Below are positions 1-11,097 of a stretch of DNA of 64,000 nucleotides, piece by piece (position 1 is the first letter of the stretch; the number at the start of each line of letters is the position of its first letter). Location of the stretch: NCBI GenBank assembly GCA_015680685.1, contig MNCI01002098.1, positions 163,422 to 227,421 of the forward strand, given 5' to 3'. A program made the translations under genes and the position numbers. Under the pieces are notes generated by a model that saw only the letters and a program-made list of their open reading frames with translations, did not search any database and was not told where the DNA came from. This stretch comes from Gnetum montanum (taxonomy: Eukaryota > Streptophyta > Gnetopsida > Gnetales > Gnetaceae).

Positions 1-689
1 TTCATCGAAGTTTCAGAAAAAATTCCAGAAAAGTTTCAGAAAATGGCAGAGAATTACCAGCATGCATCCAACCCAAGCACAACTGTCCATTGGACAAATG
101 TTACCAGATTCACAAAGCTTTAACATGCCCTCAGCCCTTGAATATAACTTTGATAATTCTTGTAACTTACCAAACTCAAAGCCCTGAATGTTACTGTTCC
201 ATAAAATGGCCAAAATGTGCCAACAATAACCTATTTTTGTTGATTTTTTCCTGATTACATAATGTTTTGGCTTATTTTTGGACTTATGTTGCATTGTTGA
301 CCCTTTTAACGTTCTATGGCCATTATACAACCTTATATGTTTATCTTATTATAGATCTATTTACCTTTGTTTGGCCTTTAAATGGTGTCAAATAGTGGGG
401 TTTGGCCTTTCCTAAGCACCATTTGACACCATATCATCATGGCCTACTAAGGTCTTAAACTAGAAAATTGTAGCCTTTATTGATCATTTGTAGCTTTATA
501 CTTCCCCTTGCTTGACCTTTATGTGATCTTTGTTTGCCTGTATTGCACTTTGCCAAATTGACCTTATCTCACTGATGACTTTGGATGGCCTTGATTGCAT
601 TAGATTTGCATGTGTTTTATTGCATTTTAAACATTATTTATTCACTTTTTCCCAAGTGCCACTTAATATGCTTTTGGTTAACATGCAAG
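1..689 (+). other. Sequence upstream of element A pol, probable intron
   Basis: No protein-coding frame could be supported here. The stretch precedes the pol frame of element A and ends in a pyrimidine-containing run followed by an AG at 688-689, just before the conserved ATGAGTACTTATGAG start region. Copies B, C and D also have a clear 3' splice-site-like sequence at this place. In Ogre/Tat elements an intron before the reverse transcriptase is known, so this stretch is read as the end of such an intron. Motifs like tggccttta recall the ggcc-containing arrays that flank pol in the other copies. Confidence 0.35.
382..432. repeat. 12-bp perfect inverted repeat
   Basis: ATGGTGTCAAAT at 382-393 is the exact reverse complement of ATTTGACACCAT at 421-432, separated by 27 bases. 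It could fold as a hairpin in RNA. No partner was recognised in copies B, C or D, so its role, if any, is unknown. Confidence 0.6.
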
Positions 690-1800
690 ATTAGAGTATG
701 AGTACTTATGAGCAAATTAGTTTCCCGTTGTTTCAACATGAACCTCATAGTGACATTAAATACTGTATTAACCCTAATTACCTAGACCTTGAGCTTGAGA
801 TTCTTGTAGAGCACATAACCTCAATAAAGAAACATTTAGAATGTCTTGAAAACCTAGTCAAAACCCTTGACTTAGAAGCATGAGACATAACCAAAGACTC
901 TCTAGTTGAGATTCTTGTCATAACACAAAGTGGTGACGAGAAAACCCTTAAACTAAGTTCCTCACTAGAGTCTTAATGTGCCCAAGACATCATTAAAGTC
1001 TTATAGAATAACATTAAGGCATTTTCCTGGTCATATGAAGATATGCCAGGCCTAGACCCACATCTAGTCTAGCACAACATCATATTAGATCTTGGCATTA
1101 GACTAGTTAAGCAAAAAGTGCATAAGATTATACCTAATTTGGCCTTGGCAATTCATGATGATGTATTAAAGCTCTACCAAGCAGGTTTCATTAGGAATAT
1201 TGATTATGTGGAATGGGTATCCAACATAATGGTCATTCCTAAGAAAAATGGGAGTATCCATATTTGCATTGATTTTCAAGACCTAAATAAAGCAACTATC
1301 AAGGATGACTTTCCTTTGCCTAGTATTGATCAACTTATTGATACTATAGCCAGACATGCCTTGTTGTCCTTTATGGATGAATTCTCAATATATAACCAAA
1401 TTAGGATCAACTCAGAGCACCAACTTACCATGACCTTTATGACCCCATGGGGTACTTTTTGTTATATCATGATTCCCTTTGGCCTTAAGAATGCTAGAGC
1501 AACATACCAGAGAGCCATGACCTATATCTTCAATGATTACATGTTAGGTTTGCTTAATGATTACGTAGATGACATAGCTATGAAGTCTAAGATAGCTTAT
1601 GACCATGATAATGACCTAAATCTTGTGCTTAAACAATGCCTCAAATACAATCTTAGGCTCAATCCTAAGAAGTATGTCTTTGATGTCAAGATCGATAAGA
1701 TTCTTGGCTGTAATCTCTGAAGCAAGAATACGCATGGATCCTAATAAGGTTAAGGCCATATTCAAATTAGCAGCATGTACCAACCTTAAAAAGCTGTAAG
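690..1800 (+). pseudogene. Element A pol N-terminus and reverse transcriptase
   Basis: The N-terminal piece begins MSTYEQ at 698 and has a counterpart in copy C that also begins MSTYE. A linker with several stops then leads into a reverse transcriptase. Recognisable RT landmarks are AWSYEDMPGLDP-like sequence near 1025, a DDFPLPSIDQLID block near 1305, a Phe-Gly-Leu-Lys-Asn block near 1480 and the catalytic box YVDD at 1562-1573. The longest open piece (1118-1720, 200 codons) ends in a stop at 1718-1720, inside the region matching the KMLGF sequence of copy D, where the frame shifts. Many stops are TAG where copy D has Gln or Trp. It cannot encode a working enzyme. Confidence 0.85.
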
Positions 1801-1979
1801 GATGACAAGGCAGATTATAATTTATTCATAGGTTTATCACTAGGCTTATGGATAAGTTATAGTCCATGCAACATTTTCTTAGGAAAGGAGTTCACTATGA
1901 GTGAATATCTCAATGCCAAAAGGCCTTTGAAAACCTTAAGCAAGAGTTGACACAACTATCAATAGTTTATCCTCCACAA

Positions 1980-2900
1980 GAGGGTAAATCATTTCACATT
2001 TATCTCACCATCTTTGACACATCCATTGCTTCTTTACTTTGTTAGAAACATGATGATGGAGTAGAAATGCCTTAGCCACACGTTAGTTGCCCACAAGACC
2101 CGATACACTAAAGTGAATAAGTATTGTCTAGCATTAGTCTTTTCTTTAAAGAAATGGAGACACTAACTCTTCAAAAACCAAGTCAACATAATTTGCAAGG
2201 AAAACATACTTATAGCCATAACAACCAACATCTACAAAAGTAGCCATATAGCCTAATGAAAAGCCATAACCATGGAGTTCAACCTTCATTATGTTTTTTC
2301 AATCCTCAAGAAAAGGTCAAGCTATAGCCATACAACTCACAGTTTCACTTGTTGATGACCAAGCAACCATAGATCATGAGTTCCCTAATGAATACATTAA
2401 CATAGTTTGCCAAGTGCCCAAGGGTTATGAAGTAGTCATGAACTTTGACGGAGCTTCAACCATCCATGGGGGCTAGTGCTGCTGCCATCATAACATTTTC
2501 ATCTGGTGAGATCCAATCCTTTGCCTATCATTTTGGGTTTCCATGTATCAACAACATAGTGGAATATGAGGGTTTGATCATAGGGATAATGGTATCTCAT
2601 GACCTAGGAATTAGACACCTAGCCATCAAAGGTGATTCACAACTCATGGTTAACCAAGTAACCGAAGTCTATGCATGTAAAGCTAAGCACTAACAACCTT
2701 ACTATGACCTACGAAAGTAATTACTACAATAATTCATAGACATTAATGTCCAACACATACTTAGAAATGAAAATGCCATAGTAAATGCAATTACAACATG
2801 AGCCCTTAACATACATCAAATGTGTTTAGCAAATTGCCCACCTTAATCATGGACTATGCTAATTTTATCACATAGAACATTGAGGATACCTTTGTTGCTA
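1980..2900 (+). pseudogene. Element A RNase H and archaeal-type RNase H
   Basis: The first RNase H (about 1980-2290) is badly broken but is placed by its match to copy D (Tyr-Asn-Asp-Val-Glu-Lys region and a KGQAIA linker at about 2310). The second RNase H starts near 2445 with NFDGAS and continues, after a frameshift, with NNIVEYEGLIIG and KGDSQLMVNQV up to a stop near 2690. The Asp, Glu and Asp of the RNase H active site can be seen in these three blocks. A further decayed linker with WYDDIK-like sequence lies near 2925-2945. Confidence 0.8.
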
Positions 2901-3029
2901 TTGTTCATACAACTCCTCCCTAGGAGTGGTATGATGATATCAAATTTTTCCTTCTGCATGATGAATCCTCACAAGGCCTGACTACTGCTTAGAAGAATGC
3001 CATATGCAAGTGATCGAAGTAATATGTCA

Positions 3030-3870
3030 TCATAGGTGATAACACATTATGTCGATGATCCTATGATGGCATACTCCTAAAGTGCATAGGTAAAACTAAA
3101 GATAGAACAACCCTAGAGAAGGTTCATGATGGTGTTTGTAAAGGAGATATAGGACCTAAAGCCATGATTGCTAAGATTAGATAGTTACGCTATTATTGGC
3201 TCCATATGGAAAATGATTGCCTACAAAAGGTTAAGCGATGTGACACATGCCAACGATATAGTAACCTGATACATGTATCACCAACTAAGTTATGTACAAC
3301 CCAGATAACATAGTCATTTCAATGATGGGGGTTAGATATCATTAGACCTATAACACCAAAGTCTTCCATAGGACATAGCTTCATCATCACTACAACTGAA
3401 TACTTTACGAAGTGCATTGAGGCTATTCCCTTAAGGAAGACCACATCTTAACAAGTTTGCAAATTTACCCTAGATAACATTGTAGCTTCCTTTGGCATAC
3501 CTATGACCATAGTTACGAATAATGGACCTCAAGTTAAGTAGCCAAGAAACCAAGGATTTCTGTCACAACCCAGGCATTAAGCATTCTTTCTCATCACCTT
3601 ACTACTCTAAAGTCAATGGGCAAGAAGAAGCAAGCAACAAGGCCATCATCAACTTGCTCAAGAAGATGCTCAACAATAGCAAGTAGAAGTGGCATCCATA
3701 ACTTGTCCATGCACTATGGGCATAGAGAACAACCTATCACATGACAACTAGCATGAATCCTTATAGCCTTGTTTATGGTTCTAAAGCTTTTTTACCTCTT
3801 GAATTATAAGTGCCATCACTCTAAGTAGCCTTGATTGACTTCATCAATGATGAGTAAAATAAATGATGAC
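3030..3870 (+). pseudogene. Element A integrase remnant
   Basis: Conceptual reading gives a zinc-finger region with CDTCQRYSN near 3240, then a core with TTEYFTK near 3395 and ending with VYGSKAFLPLEL-like sequence near 3770-3810. This matches the integrase of copy D in order and spacing. It has several in-frame stops and at least one frameshift around 3535. The stop after LPLEL is TAA here and TAG in copies C and D, while copy B keeps a Gln codon. The C-terminal GPY/F-type domain seen in B and D is missing. Confidence 0.75.
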
Positions 3871-4106
3871 TGACTTTATTGCATTATTTATATTCAAAAT
3901 TCAAAATATTGTAAACCATTTTCAGCACTCTATGTTGTAATTGAAAATAATGTCAATGCTAACATGGTTGTCATATTGGTTGAATCATTGTTGCCGACTT
4001 ATTAGCTAACATTATTGGCACCAACATTATTAACCATTGACACACTAATCAATTATTTGAGACATTCATATTCATATTCTACTGCATCATCCTCACGCAA
4101 AATGGC

Positions 4107-4164
4107 TTTATAGACAAATGTCTATGGTGTCTATTTTTATAGACAAATGTCTATGGTGTCTATT
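4107..4164. repeat. 29-bp direct repeat, two copies
   Basis: Two adjacent copies of a unit containing tagacaaatgtctatggtgt follow one another with a 29-base period. The core tagacaaatgtcta is nearly palindromic. Confidence 0.8.
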
Positions 4165-4561
4165 CTTTGAGAGGAGAACAAGGAGTTTCCCATTCTCTTA
4201 TCCACTACACTCCCTTTTAGTTTCACTCTATTGTTACGTTTGTGTCAAACTTCCGCTTTTGCTCCGAACACTTTAAACGGCTGATTCAATCCCAGTTCAT
4301 AGAAGTAATCTGTGGTTTTTGTGACAGCAAGGGAAAGCGGTTTATAAGGTCAAGAATTTTGTTGCTTAAAGCCAATGGATTATTAGAATTTTCTTAACTT
4401 TCTTTTTAANGCCTCTATGAAGAGCTCTAGATCTTTATTTATTTGTTGTTTCTTTAAATCATCTTTGATCTTTTTTTTCCCATGACTTCCGTAGCTTCTG
4501 CAAAACCTTAAAAAGAACTCATCCATGAGATTTGGCAAGGTTTTACAGCAAGCTACCAATG

Positions 4562-4694
4562 CTAACCCTCCTCTTATATCCGAGCTCGATACCTCGATAC
4601 TAACCCTCCTCTTATATCCGAGCTCTCCTCTTATATCCGAGCTCGATACCTCGATACTAACCCTCCTCTTATATCCGAGCTCGATACCTCGATA
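4562..4694. repeat. Short tandem array, about 38-bp unit
   Basis: Units containing ctcctcttatatccgagctc and gatacctcgata repeat about three and a half times, one of them shortened. The near identity of the copies in an otherwise old region suggests a recent expansion or an assembly effect. Confidence 0.8.
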
Positions 4695-5186
4695 CCGACA
4701 TTAGTGAAGTTACGTAGCTTGAAGAAAAGAAAATTAACTTACTAGTTTTGTACATATGCTGTGACGGTAAATACTTATAAACTGAAAGGTTAGTTTTGAT
4801 TTGCAGGTTATGCGACAGGTTCGGTGACGTTAAGGTATCACAGAATCCCAGTCAAAAGCTAAACTTGTTCATATGGAATACCATCTTTCTCAACCCGTGC
4901 TGTCCCCGTTCAACCAAATTGGCAGTGTTTTAGGTACTTCTCCCACTTTGTGGACCATGTGAATTAAAAACTTGGTCGGTAGAATTGTAAACCATTCCCC
5001 ACCGACCTCACCTCCTCCCAATTTGAAGGGAAAAGGAAGTTTTCAACTCATTTTGGAGTATGATGGGATAAAATTAAAAGGTAAATGTTTTATTTTATTT
5101 TTTGGATCGTTTGGGCATTACTACAAACATATATAAGGTAAAAAAAGGTCCTGTTTAAAGAGGGCATCATCAATAAAACGTAGTAT

Positions 5187-5600
5187 CTTTTTTTTTTTTT
5201 TCAATAAAGAATCATAACCTATACAATCCGAAAGTACAAGGATAGGGGATAGGAGAAGGCATCGATCAACAGTACATCGTATCTAAGCATTTTGGTTCCA
5301 TTTCATTATTCTTCGACTTTAGCTTTATGTCTTCGTCTCATAGTATTCCCTCTTTGTGCTACCATGGATGATTTAATTCACAAGCATATGGACCCGCACA
5401 GATCATGCTGGCAGCAGAATGATTGGCAACTGGCAACATGACTTTCATCTTGTAACGGAACTTTATCATTCTCAAAACAAACCTTGTTCACTCTTTCTTT
5501 TTTGATTTTGATGCAGGTTCACTCTATTTTAGGCAAAGTTTATATCACATGGATACAAAGTTGGATTCACACCTATTTACAAAGAAAAAAACCTACACAA
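5187..5600 (-). other. Possible LINE 3' untranslated region and tail
   Basis: A run of T at about 5187-5201 on the plus strand reads as a poly(A) tail on the minus strand, the orientation of the LINE coding remnant to the right. Between the run and 5600 no coding frame was seen. Reading it as the LINE 3' end is inference from position only. Confidence 0.35.
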
Positions 5601-6887
5601 TAGTGTTATTCCAATGATGTAGTTTTATTTTTTTAAAATTATTTTATTATTTTTACTATTGTAAAAAAAATGCACAATAGTATAAAATGTCTACAAATTG
5701 ACCAAATACCAATAGGTGTAACAAAAATAAATCATATAAGTTTTTTACTATAACATTATGGCAAATGAGTAGTCCCAAAATTTTAATTTTTTTAAAAAAC
5801 ACATGCAACTCATTCTTAAGGGCTTTTGACTTGCACAACCTACAAGGACACTTTTCTTGGGAAAATTGAATCCATCTTCTACTTTCAATTCTAACGTGAT
5901 GTGAACTTAAGCAAAACTTACTAATGTCACTTTGAAACTTGATTGGAATAGCACTTGAGAGAGAGTTTTTGCATCAAGTTTATTATATCTAATGTGATGT
6001 AAATAAAATTCTTTCTTGCTTTCTACATTTGACTACACTTGTGTTAGGCAAATATGCTTAGGATTTTGTTGCACTTCATCGCAAAAAGTATTTCATTTTC
6101 TAAACTATTGCATTCTCTAAAAATACTAACCACGTTCTTGTGAATCCTTAAGAATTACTTTAGAGAATTTATCTTGCCTTGAGATATGCAAACTATGAAA
6201 ATTTGTTTGACCTTCAAAGACTAGAGTCCTAAATCCTTACAAATCTTTATCTTGCCTTGAGATATGCAAACTATGAAAATTTGTTTGACCTTCAAAGACT
6301 AGAGTCCTAAATCCTTAAAAATGTTTTTGAAAGCATAAATAGCGTTGAAACCTCTTTCTTTTCTTTTATTGATACACTTCTTCCACTTGTAATTATTCAT
6401 ATAGATTAGACCCTAATATTTTCAAAAATCAACTATTTACACATTGGTATCTCAAAAAGGAAGTTATAATAGGCATTTCTTGTACTCAAGATCTTCAATT
6501 TGGTTTATCCACATTCACTTGAACACTAGATGAGTGACAATAATTTTTTAAAATTTGCAACATTTTTCTCATACTTTTTGTAGTAATGGAGATCAAGGCG
6601 CCATCATCTGCATATAAAAAAAGATTCACCACTTGGGATCTAATTTTAATAATAGGACTATATTACTTGTTGCATAACCATCCTACATTTCATCAATAAA
6701 GATACCAAAAAGAATTGGAAAAAGTGGACAACCTTGCTTAACTTCAATTTTGCTTTAGAATTTAAGTTTTCTCTGTAAATTGCTATTTTTAATTTCAACA
6801 ATCATTTCCCTATATAATTTTTGAGTTTTGCAACCAATTCTAAAGAAAGGCTAATTTTTTGCAAGTGTAATTATAAATTTGTGTGAA
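5600..6887 (-). pseudogene. LINE reverse transcriptase, C-terminal part (interrupted)
   Basis: On the minus strand, conceptual reading gives a GCPLFPILFG-like block and then YADDGALIS near 6600, the LINE-type reverse-transcriptase catalytic box. A SSVQVNVDK block follows near 6500 (compare SGLxVNxxKT of plant LINEs), then GFNAIYAFKNIF-like sequence near 6330. A Cys-rich CPCRLCKSKALKNELHVFF piece near 5800-5860 matches the C-terminal Cys motif of plant LINEs. Stops and frameshifts are many. The upstream half of the domain continues beyond the inserted LTR element at 13945. Confidence 0.7.
6168..6323. repeat. 78-bp tandem duplication
   Basis: A 78-base unit starting tttatcttgccttgagatat occurs twice in direct succession, almost identical, inside the LINE remnant. 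The near identity implies that the duplication is later than most decay of the LINE. Confidence 0.85.
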
Positions 6888-6892
6888 CCATT
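6888..6892. repeat. Left target-site duplication CCATT
   Basis: CCATT directly precedes the TG of the left LTR. The same five bases directly follow the CA of the right LTR at 13945-13949. Five bases is the usual duplication length for LTR retrotransposons, so these are the true ends of the element. Confidence 0.9.
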
Positions 6893-7589
6893 TGATAAGT
6901 GGCGAGGTACCTCTACACTCAACCATACGAATACGAGCATTACACGTGCGATCCAGTCGAACTCTGCAAACTAAGTGCCTACACGCCTTATGGAACACTT
7001 AAGGTTAATCATTCGTTGTCTTCCCAGACTTACTTGTATTTGTCACGGTTGTATGGTTAAGTAAGTCTGAGTTATGTGATTTTTATGTCTTTTATGTTTT
7101 ATCACCTATGCTAATCAGGGAAAGGATGAAGACACTAAGTAACTAACTTAACTAACTAAGTTCTAATGCCTAGCATCAGTATCCATTCCCATTTGTCGTT
7201 CACACCCTGAGCTGATGCAACCTTCTGGGATTACCAAATGCTCTTCGTTGCTGGGATTACCAAGCATACCGCATGTGCTCGAAGCGGTCGTACTGAATGC
7301 ACTTAGGAGTGTTGAGGGTTGAGAGAGATTAATTAGGAAAGAAGTAAATAACATTAATTAAATTCCTATTTAGCTTAGTCCATGCACTGAAAGGTTTATC
7401 GAAAAAGTTTATCTTTATTTCCGTACACAAACTTTTTCTCAAGTATAATATTTGCTTGAATAAAAATCCGTTCACTTTGGGACTTCTACTGCGGGCACAT
7501 GGAAATTATTCTATCTCTGGAGAGGTAAAACTACCAAAGTTTCACTAAGGGTCTAGATCTAGATGGAGAAACAAGGGAGAACTTCTTTT

Positions 7590-7597
7590 TATTTATA
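7590..7597 (-). promoter_or_regulatory. TATA box in 3' LTR
   Basis: Minus-strand TATAAATA lies about 120 bases from the U3 end. The right LTR has the same box at 13838-13845, at the same distance. Being present in both LTRs and correctly oriented to gag supports a promoter. Confidence 0.65.
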
Positions 7598-7678
7598 AAA
7601 ATGATGGCGGACTATGATATCATGGGAAAGATGTGATATCTCGTACAATACATCACGTATGTGATATCGCAGTGAGGA

Positions 7679-7690
7679 CGCGATATCGCG
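7679..7690. promoter_or_regulatory. 12-bp perfect palindrome CGCGATATCGCG in U3
   Basis: This is one of several GATATC-centred motifs in the first 110 bases of U3 (7611-7715). Other forms are tgatatc, gcgatattgc and tgatatcgca. The right LTR has the decayed set at 13860-13935. Clustering upstream of the TATA box suggests transcription-factor or element-protein sites; that function is inference. Confidence 0.5.
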
Positions 7691-7913
7691 GCCCATGCGA
7701 TATTGCATCCCATCATACCCCCATGAATGAATAAAAACTCATCCTTGAGTTTCATACAAAATATTGGGAAGGTATGGGATTATTAACTTGAATGAAACTA
7801 ATGGTGAATGGGACAACATGTGAATGGATCATCATTATAGAACATGACAAAATTGGTGTTCACGACAACAAGAGTGAACACTTTATACATTTGACATCAG
7901 GCCTTATTTGGTA

Positions 7914-7916
<3 letters not shown>

Positions 7917-7966
<50 letters not shown>
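7917..7966. repeat. (GA)25 microsatellite
   Basis: Twenty-five uninterrupted GA units. The Arg-Glu repeat in one forward frame is a by-product, not a protein. Confidence 0.95.
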
Positions 7967-7970
<4 letters not shown>

Positions 7971-9564
7971 TTGTTGCTACCAATGTCAAGATTGCATCTT
8001 TTGTTGTCCATCCATAATCGCACCATCCATCTCGTTCCTTGCATAGCTGCTTTAGCACCGATTCATTCCAAGTGTTCCCTCAAGATCCAATCCATTGTTG
8101 TATGATTGCCATCTGCACACACAACATAGTCTTTATATTACCAAGGGTAAATGAATCACAAGGCAGTGGATACCTTGCTTCGGTGAAAGGTCCATTGGCT
8201 GAGTTGTGGTATGGCTGATACAGGTCTAGAGATATATTCATGGTGACTACCAAAGGTGTAGGGGTTAGGAGAAAATCGATAAAATTAGGTCCAGACCCCC
8301 ATGACTAAGAGCGAACCTCCAGTAGCAATAGAATGGAGAACGAACAAAGAACAAGAAAAATGGAGAAAAAGAGACAACTATAATGTCGATGAAATGGATG
8401 TCAAGATGGAAATGAACAAAATAGAGTGGATTGCAAAAATGTTAAGGGAAAGAATTTAACTAGTGTACCAAATAGGAATGCCAGTGGGTCCTCCCCAAAG
8501 CAGGCTCATGCCTTTAATGCCCTGAAAACCCCACATTCAAAGAGTCCATAGGCTCTAGGAATGTCATATGGAACAAGAGTTAAAGTCTTAGCCATAAGAA
8601 TTTACCAACAAGAAAACAATGCGTCAACCAAAATATACACTAATGATACAATCGACAATGAGGTGAACAATTGGGGAAGAATGATGGAGAGAAGAGAATG
8701 GAATGGAATCTCAAGAACAAGGCAATGTACAACCCCTTGTGTATTTCATGGTTAATGTGACTTAGTAGATCCCATTCCAAGTTCAGCCTCAACAAATCAC
8801 ATCCAGTGACTTCGCATTAATACATTCAGCCAACCCATCCACTTGAAGTAACAAGGATACCTTCCCAAAGATCCACCACCATTTCGACAAAAAGAAGGAG
8901 GAGAGAATGGGAAGCGAGAAGGGCCTTAGTTAGAGGGAACATGTTTATTTTAGTTCCATAACCAGTGCTTGTAGCCCAAATGATTATTTCATCTAAGGGA
9001 TGTGCTTTGAATTCTCACTATTTTTTTATGTGTTTATGTGTGAGAACCACTCCATGCAAAGACTTTGTTATTTTTATTAGCTTAGCTTCCCAATAACTGG
9101 GTAACATCAAAGTGGTAAGAAAACTCAAAAATAAAACATCCAAGCACCCAAGAGAATGGCCAACACAAATGCATCAGGTTCCCTTGAAGTCACACCCTTT
9201 TCAATCCTTGAGTCCTTCCTCAGTTTGAGAAATACCCAGTCACCGATTCATTGATAGTTCTTGTTATTGAGAAAGGGACTGTACATTTCTAAGCCAAGAG
9301 AGACCATAGAAATTTGTGGATGTATGGATGAAGTGGACTCATTGCTTGTCATATCAAAAGAACTATACCTTAGTATCAACATTGTAACTTAAAGGTAAAA
9401 ACCAAACATTAGAAACCAATAGAAAACAGTTCATACCATCATCTAATAGCACTTATTAGGTGAAAAACTTAACAAAATGGATAAAACACACACACGCACA
9501 CATAAAGAAATGAAAAAGTATGAATGATGTTGTAAAAAAAAAGCAAGAAAAGTTAAAGAAAATT

Positions 9565-9624
9565 TGTAAAACAAAAATGTGTAAAACAAAAACGTGTAAA
9601 ACAAAAATGTGTAAAACAAAAGCT
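9565..9624. repeat. 15-bp tandem repeat, four copies
   Basis: Four successive copies of tgtaaaacaaaaatg with one or two changes each. Confidence 0.9.
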
Positions 9625-9899
9625 CAAAAGAACTGAGGGCCCCGAATGATCAGCATACGTGGCCATCTCCCCCATGACTGAATGGAAAGTGAGAGATTCA
9701 AAATAATGAATGTCTATTTGAATTTTTTAGAAGTTTCCAACTGCTCCTGGTTGATGTTCTCAGGTTAAGGGATGGAAGTCAACAACACTCATACTCTAAT
9801 GTTTCTATGCCTTTGTTGTGGGCATGAGTTGTTCCCCTAGTTCGTTCCATGCATGTTGGTGGGTTGCTCTCTTGATCAGCTATCAACCACTGGGTGTTC

Positions 9900-10480
9900 T
9901 CTTGTTGTGTGGTTGCTACATACAAGCACCTTTGTATGTTATCCTCTGGTGCACACTGCATGTAGGACATGCTAAGCATTCCTCCATATCATCATCCTCT
10001 GAGTCACTGTATGTGATGCATGAAACTTTCTTCTTCTCGATCTTTCTAGAAATTTTTTCCTTAGATATTTCCAAGGAAAGATCATGGATTCCTAGGAATG
10101 CATTGATGGTGCTGAGCCATTCCCTCCCCATTATAATTGGGAAGTTCCCTTTATTACTATTGACTTCTATCACTAGGAAATTAGCTAGGTATGACCAACC
10201 ACTCACAGTGGTAATGATGTCCTCCATCAATTCCAAGGGAATGGTGATGGACTGGTCAGCTAGCTTTAGTTGAATATTTCTCTTCTTAAGTGGAGGCAGG
10301 TTCCAAGCTTTATACATTTCTTGTGAGCTTAAGTTGACTCCAGAACCTGAGTCAAGAAGAGCCTTACGTGGTTCATTCCTAGCAACTTGGAGGTAGATTA
10401 AGGGACTTCCAGGGTTAGAGAGTTTCTTGGGAAGGTGGCCTACCTTGATCTAGTCAGTAACGGTATGTGTTAACATAACC
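9900..10480 (-). pseudogene. Retroviral-type aspartic protease of the gag-protease element
   Basis: Minus-strand reading gives KALLDSGSGVNLSSQ at about 10365-10320, with the catalytic Asp-Ser-Gly triad, then an LKLADQSITIPLELMEDI block. Near 10130 it reads FPIIMGREWLSTINAF, the conserved Ile-Met/Leu-Gly-Arg block of the second half of the protease. This order matches Athila-type proteases. The protease would cleave the Gag polyprotein in the virus-like particle. The core of about 130 residues has an intact catalytic motif. An acidic DSEDDD stretch follows near 10000. The frame from the Pro-rich linker is interrupted by stops near 10450-10490. Confidence 0.8.
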
Positions 10481-10494
10481 GTATGTGTTGAACC

Positions 10495-11097
10495 CTATTG
10501 TTGGTTTGAAGGGAGCTTCGAAGCCTTATTTGTTGGAGGAGTGGTCATAGACTCAAACGCTTGTGGTTGTGAGAGCTTGTTTGGACTCTTGGTTTTGAAG
10601 AAAGGTCTTCTCTCTGTATAGTTGTCAGAACTAGTAGTGGGTTGAAGGTTTATGGCTCTTGTAGCATTACATTGCGGTGGTTGAGTGGGGAGTTCCCCTT
10701 GCATTTTTGGAGTGGGTGGTAGTGGAACTATCGGCGTATGAGTGGCAAATGGATTCAAAGGATGGTATGCATGTGGTGCGTCTCCCAGAGGAGAAGTAAT
10801 CCTAAAATACTCTCGAACTTGGTAGTGATGTTGTGGGGTTGTGTGATCCATAGAGTTACTTGGAGAAATTGGCTGCTGCAAGTAATAGCCATATGGGTCT
10901 AGTTGCCTAGGTGGTGGCATCCCCCATGACTGTGGGTATTGCCACTGCTGGTGTTGCCCAATAGGTTGTGGAAAAGTTCCACTTGGATAATATGTTAATG
11001 GTTGGTGGAACTACCTCAGGTTACCTTGGGGATAAGGTAACCTTCGGGGTGCTTTCTGTCTATTAAGTCTTGGGTTGAGTGCATACACCCCGGACTC
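10495..11097 (-). pseudogene. Pro/Gln-rich gag-protease linker
   Basis: A minus-strand open piece of 141 codons (10495-10920) plus decayed flanks connects Gag to the protease. It is rich in Pro, Gln, Thr and Tyr, with no recognised fold and no clear CCHC zinc knuckle. It probably corresponds to the disordered nucleocapsid-side part of the polyprotein. A stop separates it from the Gag core at about 11098. Confidence 0.55.

Larger units (their letters stand above)
1..3870 (+). mobile_element. Element A: decayed Tat-type Ty3/gypsy retrotransposon, internal part
   Basis: Plus-strand order is pol N-terminus, reverse transcriptase, RNase H, second (archaeal-type) RNase H, integrase. A second RNase H beside the usual one is the mark of the plant Tat/Ogre lineage. 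The same proteins occur on the minus strand in copies B, C and D, so this is one family. Similarity to the integrase C-terminal region of copy D breaks off near 3870. No 3' array, hairpin or LTR follows, so the right end is truncated. The left end lies outside the window. Confidence 0.85.
3871..5140. other. Unassigned segment between element A and LINE tail
   Basis: No retroelement protein was recognised. The part around 4240-5060 holds more CG dinucleotides than its neighbours. It contains one intron-like acceptor (gatttgcag at about 4798-4806) followed by a short open stretch reading RFGDVKVSQNPSQKLN-like sequence. This could be a scrap of a host gene or of an unrecognised repeat; the sequence alone does not decide. 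An undetermined base sits at 4410. Confidence 0.25.
6893..7715 (-). repeat. 3' LTR of the gag-protease element
   Basis: The sequence begins tgataagtggcgaggt and ends gcatcccatca on the plus strand. It is colinear with the right LTR, including the same CAACCATAC and TACTGAATGCAC stretches. The two LTRs differ at many single sites, mostly C/T and G/A, so the insertion is not recent. Read on the minus strand, U3 lies at the right end and carries GATATC-centred palindromes. Confidence 0.92.
7716..9778 (-). other. Internal region of the gag-protease element without recognised genes
   Basis: The left edge holds a G-rich minus-strand tract (atgggggta) next to the LTR, fitting a polypurine tract. 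The remainder holds a GA microsatellite, a 15-base tandem repeat and scattered open stretches without recognisable protein similarity. In an autonomous relative this space would hold reverse transcriptase and integrase; here nothing of them is seen. Confidence 0.6.

Noticed and set aside
7908-8105. Open frame with Arg-Glu repeats
   Set aside because: Produced by the GA microsatellite.
9818-10273. Plus-strand 151-codon open frame
   Set aside because: Complement of the protease frame, which has the DSG and MGREW blocks.
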